A DNA stretch of 64,000 nucleotides from positions 218,680,624 through 218,744,623 of the forward strand of contig NC_053389.1 in NCBI RefSeq assembly GCF_905171765.1, given 5' to 3'. The position numbers were made by a program, and so were the translations under genes. Positions within the stretch are counted from its first letter, which is position 1. Each line of letters opens with the position of its first letter. The notes under the pieces are model-generated. The model was not told the DNA's origin and ran no database searches. It was given only the letters and a program-made list of their open reading frames with translations. Below, piece by piece: positions 23,629 through 33,076 of this stretch. The stretch comes from Bufo bufo. Lineage: Eukaryota; Chordata; Amphibia; Anura; Bufonidae.

Positions 23629-23669
23629 ACCTCCTGACGAAGCCGCTGAGGTGAAACGCGCGTCGAGGT
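23629..23669 (+). ncRNA. Hammerhead-ribozyme-like motif
   Basis: In order: ACCTC (stem I), CTGACGA (conserved box), A, GCC-GCTGA-GGT (stem II with loop), GAAA (conserved box), CGCGCGTC (very short self-pairing stem III ending in the GTC cleavage triplet), GAGGT (stem I partner). Stem I pairs perfectly over 5 bp. One extra unpaired base before stem II departs from the classic fold. Hammerheads with minimal stem III are known from Penelope-like elements. Activity is inferred, not shown. Confidence 0.55.
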
Positions 23670-23731
23670 CTTGCGCTTAGGGCTATTACATCCATCTGGG
23701 CTTGGTCATGTCTTCAGGTACGTCCCAGGAC

Positions 23732-24201
23732 TTAAAGGGAACATGTCATGTGGATATTTTATTATAATCTAACTAATTATATACAATCATTAACTACTAA
23801 AAAGTGCCTTAGATGTATTCACTTACTGATGTGACAGATGGTTACCTCATAATATACACACAAAGATGCCACATGCCGCATGCTAATGAGCGGATTTGAG
23901 TCCAGCGTGATGTCAGTGAGTCCAGCGTTTTTTTTAATTCAGAGCTATAGCAACTCCCCTGCCCACCTGCTGCTGATTCATATGTAAAAAACTGTCAATC
24001 AGCAGCAGGTAGGCGGGGAGAGTCGGGACCTCATGAATATTCAGGACTCATCATTATCAGCTGGAGCTTTTCAATACAAGATGTAAGCAGATTGACTGGG
24101 TCAATTAAAGAAAGTGACCCAGCATTTTGCTAAGAGAATCAGTCACTTATTTATGTTGCCCTTAATTAGGACACCATAAAACTGGTGAAGGTTCCCTTTA
24201 A
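23732..24201. mobile_element. TTAA-flanked MITE
   Basis: TTAA at 23732-23735 and 24198-24201 bounds 470 bp with ends AAGGGAACATGTCATG and, reversed, AAGGGAACCTTCACCA. The interior includes an inverted CTGCTGCTGATT/AATCAGCAGCAG pair. No ORF is present. Confidence 0.8.
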
Positions 24202-24762
24202 GTGTCTATTGAGACACCAGTATAGACACTGCCATATACAGCTTCTATATTAGGCCTATGTTATTGATCAGGCTATACAGACATATTATTGCGTGCTGTG
24301 TGTAGAATAGGGTGTGTATATTTTGGTACCAGGCATTATATATATATATCTATGTTGCTGATGGCTGCCATGGACGTTGGCTGTGGATCGCACTAACATC
24401 CATGAATTTCTTTTGAGGTAATTGCAGTATATTGTGTAATTCCTCATTGGGGTGTGTATACGTTATACTATACACCTCTTTGGTGCATATTGGATGTCTG
24501 TGTGTCACAGCACGGAGCTGGTACCCGATAAGTGCTTATCAGCCTTGTGGGGATACATGATAGTCCAGTGGAATATATGCCCTTTGCTTCTCTGTGTACT
24601 TTTTCCATCTTGCCCTTTCTCTATATTTTATACAATAAAGTGATATGAATTTGGATATATTATCTCCACTGGATTTTTTGTTATGACATTGTATGTTACT
24701 CCAGGTGGAACGTTGTGCTGTCAACTATAGACAGAGAGGTTTTTTGTAGGTTAACTTGGATC
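24202..24762. other. Unassigned AT-rich spacer
   Basis: It contains a short TATATATATC run and an AATAAAG motif near 24634. No recognisable repeat end or coding domain is seen. It may be debris of the neighbouring Penelope or LTR elements. Confidence 0.35.
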
Positions 24763-25527
24763 TGTAATGACCCAGAGTGCCAATACCACTCTTTGGCACC
24801 TTTCTACTATCTCGAATGTGCTAACTTATGTCACCAGAATGTATTTTGTGTCACCCCGGAATAATGTGCATATTTATGTTTATGAAACTGGTTATGTTCA
24901 TGTAATTGCCTGGTCTTCCAGCAGATGGCGGCTACATTGGCAATTTTAGTTTACCTGGAGATTAATCTCCTTGTTCCATTCCAGCCCTCTCTAGAGAGGG
25001 ATAAGTTAAGTATTAGTGAGTCAGTCTAGCTTACCCTTCCAAAGGGAAGGTTGTATGTCGGCCAGCAGGGCACTGCCTGCACTGATGGGCCTGCGGGCCC
25101 TGCCTGCAGTTCTACATGGTTGCTTGCTCCCTCCTGGGCTTGCATTGCCTACCAAGCTAACAGAGCTTGATGCCAAGACAAGAAGTTCCTAGGACTAAAG
25201 TAAGAGACAGACTACAGACAGCTAAACTAAGTTTCAGCAGAAGAGCAAGAGTTTCCTATTTACCCAGCCAAGCATAGCAGAGCTGAAATTGTTGCAGAAG
25301 TGTTTGCCTGCACAGATTATGCCAATACCTGCTGATAACCAAGATAAAGTTTGGAAACTGTTTGGATTACCATTTATGCCAAGTAAAGCTGTGTTCAACG
25401 TACTACAAAGTCTGGACTCCATTTATTCTACTCATCCACCTTCCAAGTTCAACTACCCCTTTTTGCACTTGCTTCGGACTACACCACGTCTGGGATCCAA
25501 GGACATTCAGGTAGGAACACCGTGACA
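24763..25527 (+). repeat. Probable solo LTR (family shared with 36299-37080)
   Basis: It starts TGTAATGACCCAGAGTG and ends CACCGTGACA, 765 bp. The same landmarks occur in the same order in the reverse-oriented repeat at 36299-37080: TGTAATG-CCCAGAGTG, a CCAGCAG block, AAGTAAAGC and AACACCGTGACA or AGCACCGTGACA. No clear 5-bp duplication flanks this copy, so it is old or rearranged. Confidence 0.6.
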
Positions 25528-26354
25528 CATGTATACAACATCTACAGAGATTGTAGACCACTCTACACCACTCTGACAATCCTACCCTGGGTACCAACAT
25601 TACCATCTACAAAGGGGACTCCAATTCCTCGCTGCTTAACCGCAGCTGGCGTCACGTTTACTTGCTCTATAAGAGAGACATATTTCGTAGAAACCTCCTA
25701 GGGGCAAGGGATCCCGCAGGTGCTGGCAGTGGGCCACTGCAGATCCACTCCTTTTTTTGGGCATTAGCAATACTGATAGATTACTGACCAAATGCTGACT
25801 GAGTGAAGGCGGATGCTCAACAGACAGGATCCGTTTTTTGTGAGTTATTGTTCTGACGGAACAGAGGAAGGGCAAAATAATCAGTGATGTCATCATATAC
25901 TTACTGCTGACATGCTCTCCCCTCTGTTGGGGGGCTCTACTTGTATAAGCGTTTAATAGAACAGGTTCTGTAGACATCTATGTGGAATCAGCTGACGATG
26001 GTGTAAAAGGAGTGCGCTTCTTCTTGGCGCTAACATCGACCTGTAAGTCTGAGTTCATACTTGAGTTATTTGGTCAGTTTTGGCCCCGTGACTGCCCTAA
26101 TAAGTGAAGTGTGCAGTGATTCTAAGAGCAACGCCTGTCATCTGTATGTCATACTGACTCACAGTATTGTTTCACTACAACAGCAGACTTCCTATGCATG
26201 TTATCGCAAGGCACAGTGTTCTACACCATTATAAAGGCTCTCTGCAGCCAGGAAATAGGCGTTTTTTAACCAATATATTCAGATCGAACCAAATTGTTTA
26301 AAAAAAAATTGGCGAACTGGCAAATCGTTTTTTTAAAAATTCACTCATCTCTAG

Positions 26355-27371
26355 TCAATTCATTTCAGTGTATAATTTACTGTGTCATTATCTGTCCCAT
26401 CACCTCATATTAAGAAATTATTGTCACGAAAGGCCAAATACAACCTCTGCCCATTAGAACTTGTAATGTAAGGATTCATGACCAGGGATTCCATAGATCA
26501 GTACACAAAGTACCTACAAGTCAGACCACAGACTATTACACAGCAATGCTTTCAATGGGAGGATATGTAATAAAGTATCAATATGCCACAATTATATTTC
26601 ATATATTAGAGATACAGTAATGGTTGAGTACCCTTCTACAGTACAGGCAATGTATACCAGCACAACTCCAAGCTCATAAAGAGTCATAATACAGCAATGT
26701 GTATGAACCCTAGGAAGTAGGGTTGTCAGTGTTGGTTACTTGTGGCAGATGACAGGTAGCTGTGAAGCGGTATCAGGAATTTTCAAGTAGGGATAATGGA
26801 GGGAGAATATTAGAGGATGGGGACTTCCTGGGAGAAAATTAGTTTTCAGAGGCGCAGGAATGCTGCACCCTAATCAGGGATTATAAACTGCTTCTCCACT
26901 GCTCTCTACTCTAACCTTGATAAATCCTACCCATAATAACCTGAATATTTCCTCAAATTGATAGTGAAAGTGATGTCTGAAGGTCACACATGTAGTGAGA
27001 TTGTTGCTAATGCAGCATACTGCCCACAGGGGAGGAGTGGTGGAGGTTGCAGAGGATGGGCATGGTGGCAAAGACAAAAAGGGTAGTCATCGTCCTCATG
27101 GTGGCTATGCCTTGTTGCTCCAGTGTTCCCTGGGCTGCACATGCAGTGGATGGAGGGGCACAACACTTCTTCCATTCAGGGCACACCCTGGAATTTTAGG
27201 TTCTCCTGCTTGGTGGTGGACAAGTCCTCTAGGGAGACAATTTAGGCGACCCTGGGGAGTGAACAGAAAACTAATATGGTGCCCTATTTCTTCTTTTTAG
27301 CTGCAGATTTGCCAGTTTCCAAGCTCTTCCTCTGCCATTCAAGATGGCCTCACTGCCTGATGCATGCTGTG
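26355..27371. other. Unassigned noncoding DNA
   Basis: About 1 kb with no repeat ends or domain-bearing frames that I can support. The short frames at 26874-27300 are unconvincing. Confidence 0.4.
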
Positions 27372-27434
27372 CATTTGGTAGCCCAAAATTTTTCAAACCT
27401 GACCCATTAACACATGTTGAGACATGGCGATAAT

Positions 27435-27638
27435 GATTATTTACAATTGGTCACTAGGACCACAAGTTGTCTCTATGTTTACATGTGTTACTTTATGCCT
27501 ATATATAAAATGTAGCGTTTATTTCTTTATCATTAAAAGGTCCCTACCTATGACTGACATTTTAAAATTATCAGCTGTGTCTGCAATTCCCGCTTGTTAT
27601 TGCCTTATTTCTTTGCATTAGGGCTACCTATGGGGCTC
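27435..27638. repeat. Left inverted arm of the ORF-less element
   Basis: Begins GATTATTTACAATTGGTCAC and is nearly identical, in reverse, to 28849-29047, through AGGGCTACCTATG at its inner end. Confidence 0.92.
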
Positions 27639-27820
27639 TCATTTTGTTCTGCCTACCAGACATCTGCCATGCTGTTGTGGGCTCACACTGTTTGTCTCAC
27701 AGTGCGCTACTCCTCTGAGTCTGTGAGTTCCTTCTTTTCGCTCCCTATTTGCTCATTTAGGCTGCATGTCTATTGCTTATGCAGTCACTCGCTGTTTAAA
27801 ACACATGTAGCATTCACACT

Positions 27821-27874
27821 CTGCCCCCCGACATGTTTCGCCAAACACTTGGCGTCCTCAGGGGTTTTGGGCAG
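27821..27874 (-). ncRNA. Hammerhead-ribozyme-like motif, minus strand
   Basis: On the minus strand: CTGCCC-AAAA-CC (stem I with bulge), CTGAGGA box, C, GCC-AAGTGTTT-GGC (stem II), GAAA, CATGTC (palindromic minimal stem III and GTC), GGGGGGCAG (stem I partner). Both stem I segments find complements. As in the motif at 23629, one extra base precedes stem II. The family context supports a self-cleaving RNA; activity is inferred. Confidence 0.55.
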
Positions 27875-28059
27875 TCTAATCGTGAAGGAGGCGGAACCGA
27901 GCTTATAAAACCTCCCTACCAGCGATGTCACAGTATCGCTGGCTACTGTGTGTCTATTTTGTTACTATGTTGACTTCTCGACCTATCAATGATGACTTCT
28001 TAGGGTTGCTGCCTTTTTAATCACTCCCATGTAAACTATTGTCCAATCCATGCGCACCT

Positions 28060-28848
28060 TTACCTAGCGCATGCGTCCGGACTTATACTCCATCTATGAT
28101 GCGACTTCCAATGCGCATGTCAGAAAACGTATATGTATAATACGAACTTACTTCCCTATTGCGCATGCGGGCAGTATTGGACTCTTGAGCGGTCGTCCTC
28201 CACTGGGCACGCGCCTGCCCCTTTTCTACTGCGCTTTTGTCAGGACCCAATAGCCGTCAGACACTGCGACCTCCATTGCGCATGTCAAGGGACTTATATG
28301 CATGGTGCGTTCTTGTTTTTCCATTGCGCATGCGTGCAGTGTTTGATTCTTGAGCGGTCGCCCTCCTTTTCAATGCGCATGCGTCAGGACTTAAGATCCC
28401 TTAGATCAAACGACTTCCATTGCGCATGTCACCGAACTTATATATATAAGGGGATCTCGCTTCTCAGCTACGCATGCGTCCAGTATTGGAATACTGAGCG
28501 ATCGCCCTCCATTGCGCATGCGTGCAGTGTTTAAATCTTGAGCGATCGCCCTCCTTTTCACTACGCATGCGTCAGGACTTAAAATCCCTCAGATCAATCG
28601 ACTTCCATAGCGCATGTCACCGAACCTATATATATGAGGCGAACTCGCCTCTCAGCTGCGCATGCGTCCAGTATTGGAATACTGAGCGATCTCCCTCCAC
28701 TGCGCACGCGCCTACTCCTTGGGAGATGCTCTGCAGTGTCCGCTGCTGCCCATGCGTAGGAACCCTTACACATTTTTGCCCTTTTTCGCTTCCGCTGCGC
28801 ATGTCACCGCAGTTAGGCGCTGGAGTTCACCCTCCTACCCATTGCGCG
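28060..28848. repeat. Array of GCGCATGCG sites in diverged tandem units
   Basis: GCGCATGCG, or close variants such as ACGCATGCG and GCGCATGTC, recurs about every 45-50 bp (for example near 28065, 28157, 28324, 28372, 28469, 28512, 28562, 28657). The sites lie within longer units containing CGGTCGCCCTCC or GATCGCCCTCC and CCAGTATTGGA. The word fits the core of the vertebrate NRF1 binding site. Open frames across it have repetitive composition and are not genes. Confidence 0.75.
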
Positions 28849-29047
28849 TGCATAGGTAGCCCTATTTCAAAGAAATAAGGCAATAACAAGCGGGAATTGC
28901 AGACACAGCTGATAATTTTAAAATGTCAGTCATAGGTAGGGACCTTTTAATGATAAAGAAATAAACGCTACATTTTATATATAGGCATAAAGTAACACAT
29001 GTAAACCTAGAGACAACTTGTGGTCCTAGTGACCAATTGTAAATAAT
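28849..29047. repeat. Right inverted arm of the ORF-less element
   Basis: Reverse complement of 27435-27638 with few differences. It abuts the 15-bp target duplication directly. Confidence 0.92.
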
Positions 29048-29283
29048 CATTTGGTAGCCCAAGACACTTCCTGTTGTCCTTAGATTGGTTAATACTCTTG
29101 CTGACCAATCCAAGAGCAAGAAAGGACAATTAGTAGGTGCCTTGGGCTACAAATGCACAGTGTGCATCTGGCAGTCTGACAAGTGTTGCAGCCATCTTGG
29201 ATTGCAGAAGAGGAGCCTGGGATGTAATGGATCTGCAACTAGTAAGACGAAAAGGAGGGAACCATGTAAGTGTGCAGCCAGCC

Positions 29284-30395
29284 AGTAGCGCAGGGGTGAC
29301 ACGTGAGGTGCACGGTGGACTGATGAGGGGTCAAGTAATAAAACACAGTTCATCAGTTCACTCACAGTTAGCAGAAAGCCTCCCTGGGCTGGCAGCACAG
29401 TGTTGAGGAGGACAGCACGAAATCCTCCGGGGCACGCTCTGTGGTAGGGAAGCATCAGCCAAGATGGTGGTTGAGGTGCCCTTGATGTTAGGGGTGCTTA
29501 GGGTGCTTGTTGCGGCTGAGTCCCTTCATGTTTTTTGTTTTGACGCCAGTACCGTTAATGGTGGTACAACCAATAGTGGTCATAATGAGGTAGACAGTGG
29601 TGAAATGCAACTCACAACTTTTACTTTGGATGTCTTTGGTTGCAGCAGTACAAAAATGCAGTTTCTTGATGGTACAGAGTTGATTCTGCAAATACACTGT
29701 TTCTAGGCTTTTTAGGTTTTTAGTTTGGAGCAGTGGGTTAGGTGTACCTTGTTCCTATTGATGTGCTGGATCCTATTCCTTGTCCTTTCCCTACAAGCTG
29801 AATATTTAGACAGGAAAACTCAACTGTCTCTCAGAAATTTGGTGTGGCTGCCAGAAGCTATAAATCCTCCACTATGCAAAGGTGTCTGTGGCCCTCAATA
29901 ATGGCTCTTATCACCGATGATTCCTTAGGAAGCTTGCTTTTATTCCAGGGAGGCAAACTCTTCTCCTACTGGTCAGGGATGCAAGTCTATAGTCCGGCCA
30001 CAGAAGGAAAACGCTCTTCTGCACCTCACATCTTAGTATCACCTCCTAGCGAAGTTGGCTCCACTCACTAATCTGTGTCATGGAGTCTTCACTCTGCATT
30101 CCCTCCCACTAATCTGATCTGACTTCCTCAGATCTGCTCTCTTCTCTGACTACATTTTCTTACCCTCCTAAATCTCCACTCTAATCTGTCTCACTAGGCC
30201 TGACCTAGGTATATATATATAAGACCTAAGCTTTATCCCCATCTAGTGGCGGGATGTATAAAATACACCTAATCTGCCTGGTAACAGGGATTTTGCAGAT
30301 ACATAAATACAAAATCATACAATACCGCACAAAACATTGTTAAGACCAAAAAGTGCTTTTAAGCAGTGACCACACACACGTAGTGGGACGCTGCA
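29284..30395 (-). repeat. 3' LTR of the cold-shock-domain element
   Basis: Direct repeat of 33077-34191. Minus-strand signals are a TATATATATA tract (near 30212-30221) and AATAAAAGC (29936-29944), giving a U3, R and U5 layout. The outer few bases are mutated compared with the 5' LTR. Confidence 0.85.
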
Positions 30396-31157
30396 TACCC
30401 CCATGGTAAAATGTAAGTCGCCCTCGACGTTGGTATTGTCTGAAGCTGTGGATCTCTAAGCCGTGTCCTGAAATACGCCAAATACACACCACCAAATATG
30501 CACATATGAATATAGACATTGCAATGCATTATCATGACTCTTCAATAACCTCCTGTGAATAAAGGGTTATGCACAAAATTACATTCTAGGAAAATATATA
30601 AAATATATCACATACATTTTCTTTTTATGGTAGATGTGTTACAGCCAAAATGGTTATTAGAGAATGATCTCACATTAGGGCAGTAAAGTCCATACCTAAA
30701 ATGGGGTATAAAACATGTATAAAAACATTTTAAAGTGCAAAAATTTGGTTGTAGAACGGTTAAGCACAGAAAAGTCTTTCTGGGTATTTTACTTTAAACG
30801 TTGCGTTAATAAAGTCCCTTGATAACCTGAAAATGGGGTAAAAAGGGGTTAAACATGATAAAGCACAACTGTAGTGCAAAATTTCTTGAAGTAGGTGGAG
30901 TCCTGGATGGAGTACTTGCAAAAAGAACTTGGAGAGGGGCTTAAAAATAAAAACAAGAAGAGAAGTCCTCTCAAACAATTAACAGCTCCTGCTCCATGTA
31001 ATAAATATTGAACAGCCTACTTAGTTGTAGGGATCCGAACAGGAAGACATGTCTGTCGGAATAGTGCTCTCAGAATCCCAGGAATCAGGGGATGATCCTT
31101 CTGGTCGTCCCTCCATCACTCTCTGTTTAGGGGTAGATAGCAAACCAAGTTCCTGCT
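30396..31157 (-). other. 3' untranslated interior of the cold-shock-domain element
   Basis: This is the stretch between the ORF stop and the 3' LTR. It has no domain-bearing frame. A pol gene would be expected here in an autonomous element and is absent. Confidence 0.6.
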
Positions 31158-32720
31158 TCACCTTTTCAAAGATAGGGGGCTGTTCTCTTTTCTCTTCACA
31201 AGCCAGCCCAACAGTAGGGTCACAGGATTTGATCTTTCGGATGGCCTTTTCTGTATTGAGGGACCAGCGGGTTCCTCTCCATAGTGTGGGATGGCGAATC
31301 CTTGCTGTTGTTGTACAGCTAGCTGCTGAAATAACATAGCACAGTCCTCTGCAGCTGCAGTGAGGTTTTGTGGCTCGGGCCTTTTTCTCCTAACCCTTTC
31401 CCTTTGTGGTTTAGGTTTGGTGTCAGGATCTCTGGTGACAATGAAGGGTTGCCAAAGAATGTTGGTTCCTGCAAAACCAGTGGCGTATTGGTTCTGTGTG
31501 GTACTGGGTGGTATATACTTGGCATCAGGCCGCACGGGGGCGGTAGTAAGTTTCTTTTCTGACTTTTCCTCAGAGTCCTGCGTAAACTCCTGGGGCTCTG
31601 TAGGTTGTCCTGGCCTGCGGACTGCAGTGGCATAGGGTCCACGTGTACCCTCTGCAGGGGTGAACTCGACCACTTCTCCAATGTATAAGCTATGTAGCCA
31701 AGGGGGAAGTTCTTTTCTTTTTACGGACCGGCGGTTCACATAGTACTCACGATCTGTTGACAAATCGCGGATGAATCCAAATCCCCACTGCTTGCAAAAA
31801 TCCAGCACTCGGCCCAGTTTGTGTACTGGTACCAGGAAATCCTTTACCGGTGCCTCCAACAGTTTGCGGGTTAGTCCCTCATTATAATGCTTGCAGGCAT
31901 TATTGCGCGGAAGTCTAGCAGACTTGATCTCGGCAGACAATTTTGCCCAAAGCGCGGTATGTTCCATAGTTGGCCACGCTATAGTGGGAACATCTTTAGA
32001 CTGACTGGACCTTTCGGTTACTTTCAGAGACTGGGGTCGCGGCGTCGTGGGTGCATGCTGACCTGCACTACTTTTATCAGACTCAGGGCCGCGGTCTCCA
32101 CTACGCTCCCTCCAGTGACGGTCCCACAACTCCTGTACACGAACCTGTAGCTCCAGAGTCATATTCGTGGGGGTCCAAGTCGAAGCGGGGACCGGGTTCC
32201 GTCTGGATTCATTTTCAGGTGCAGAGCGCTCTTGTTTTTCGGCCATGCTGCTCCGGCACTTTGCTTCTCTCTCCATGCAGCAATCACCGTCTCTGCTTCT
32301 AACGTGTGCACGCACGTCACGCTCTTCTTGAGTCCTAGGCCCGCCTCCCAGGTCTGTTTGAATGACAGGAGCGGCGCAACCATTATCCACCACACGAGGG
32401 GCGGTCTCAGCGAGTCGGGCTTTTGGCACAACACCGGTCAGTACTTCAATTGGGCTTGGTTGTTTGGTGACACACAATACTGGGGCAGTCTTTTGGGTAT
32501 AAAGATGTTCATAGGCGTCAGTGCTTTTGTCCCAACATTTAACAGGTAGGCACATTGATATTCCACACATAGTTCCACCCATTTTGTTTCTATGGTAGAA
32601 CTCTTCATAGGGCACAGAAGGCCGGTGCTGCGTTTGCATACAGGGCTGGCCTCTTTGTGTGGTTTCAGTCAGGGTAGGATGGGCTTTGACCAGACAATTT
32701 AGCATAAATGGGCGGCACAA
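31158..32720 (-). CDS. Retroelement protein with a Y-box-like cold-shock domain
   Basis: The 520-residue frame is open and is the only coding sequence of its LTR element, in the position of gag. Residues 302-370 form a cold-shock domain: GRVLDFCKQWGFGFI (RNP1-like, residues 303-317), EYYVNRRSV (RNP2-like, 325-333), then LHSLYIGEVVEF and GTRGPYATAVRRP. Spacing and the EG..GP.A..V pattern are closest to vertebrate Y-box proteins. Such domains bind single-stranded RNA or DNA, so a role in packaging element RNA is a reasonable inference. The flanks are basic and low-complexity (RERVRRKRPE near 430, QQQQ near 465). No CCHC knuckle or protease motif is seen. Cysteines are common in the first 160 residues. 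The true start may be an internal Met, such as MAEKQERS at 159, because the N-terminus looks unstructured. Confidence 0.75.
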   Translation of the reverse strand: MCRPFMLNCLVKAHPTLTETTQRGQPCMQTQHRPSVPYEEFYHRNKMGGTMCGISMCLPVKCWDKSTDAYEHLYTQKTAPVLCVTKQPSPIEVLTGVVPKARLAETAPRVVDNGCAAPVIQTDLGGGPRTQEERDVRAHVRSRDGDCCMEREAKCRSSMAEKQERSAPENESRRNPVPASTWTPTNMTLELQVRVQELWDRHWRERSGDRGPESDKSSAGQHAPTTPRPQSLKVTERSSQSKDVPTIAWPTMEHTALWAKLSAEIKSARLPRNNACKHYNEGLTRKLLEAPVKDFLVPVHKLGRVLDFCKQWGFGFIRDLSTDREYYVNRRSVKRKELPPWLHSLYIGEVVEFTPAEGTRGPYATAVRRPGQPTEPQEFTQDSEEKSEKKLTTAPVRPDAKYIPPSTTQNQYATGFAGTNILWQPFIVTRDPDTKPKPQRERVRRKRPEPQNLTAAAEDCAMLFQQLAVQQQQGFAIPHYGEEPAGPSIQKRPSERSNPVTLLLGWLVKRKENSPLSLKR

Positions 32721-33054
32721 TATTTTCCCGCTCTTCAGGCGGTGTCGCTAACTTGTACACAGTGATGACGCAGTATTTCTTTTTAAACAAGAGCTCCGGC
32801 GGCCATCTTAATTGCATAGAAACCGTCTATTCACTGACAGCAAGCAGTTATAGTGACACACAAATGTTGGATTTTCTCACTTTCAACACTGCGATTTTTA
32901 TGCTGGGGACTAGTATAGCACCTCCATATGCTTTTCAAGCAGTTTAAACAGTTCTGTAGCCCAAAACAGCACACAATAAGCAAAAGTCTCTCAATCAAAT
33001 AAAGGGGCTTATTCACATGCGACAGTCTCTCAAATATGGCGCAAGGGTTAATAT

Positions 33055-33070
33055 CCTGTTCGGGACACCA
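33055..33070 (-). promoter_or_regulatory. Candidate tRNA primer-binding site
   Basis: On the minus strand TGGTGTCCCGAACAGG begins 6 bases after the 5' LTR end. It starts with the TGG that pairs with tRNA CCA. CCCGAACAGG is shared with lysine-tRNA-type retroviral sites, but TGGTGT is not, so the tRNA is unassigned. Confidence 0.55.
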
Positions 33071-33076
33071 AGAAAA

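Larger units (their letters stand above)
21616..23700 (-). mobile_element. Penelope-like retroelement, copy 1 (3' truncated)
   Basis: On the minus strand an RT domain is followed by a linker and the beginning of a GIY-YIG endonuclease, the order typical of Penelope-like elements. The 3' part of the endonuclease and the 3' end are missing where the satellite begins. A hammerhead-like motif lies just upstream of the RT on the opposite strand, as expected if the upstream flank is an inverted copy of the terminal sequence. Confidence 0.9.
14165..26354. repeat. Composite block bounded by matching inverted termini
   Basis: The left boundary reads CTAGAGATGAGCGAAT and the right boundary, reversed, reads CTAGAGATGAGTGAAT. 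Beyond these, the ends share GCGAA or TTCGC-type words. Between them lie the satellite, a Tc1, a Penelope-like element, a TTAA MITE and an LTR. This could be one very large element inflated by insertions, or two termini of the same family that happen to face each other. I found no convincing target duplication, so the single-element reading is tentative. Confidence 0.35.
27387..29047 (-). mobile_element. ORF-less Penelope-type element (retrozyme-like)
   Basis: CATTTGGTAGCCCAA is repeated on both sides (27372-27386 and 29048-29062), a 15-bp target duplication. Inside are inverted arms of about 200 bp (27435-27638 and 28849-29047), a 48-bp tail beyond the left arm, a hammerhead-like motif on the minus strand, and a GC-rich repeat array. 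The order of inverted arm, body, hammerhead, arm and tail matches the complete Penelope-like element at 39868-44983. No RT or endonuclease is encoded, so it would need enzymes in trans. The small frames inside come from the repeats. Confidence 0.75.

Noticed and set aside
28133..28878. Two frames of 118-133 residues with RSPSF repeats
   Set aside because: They arise from the GCGCATGCG-containing tandem units.
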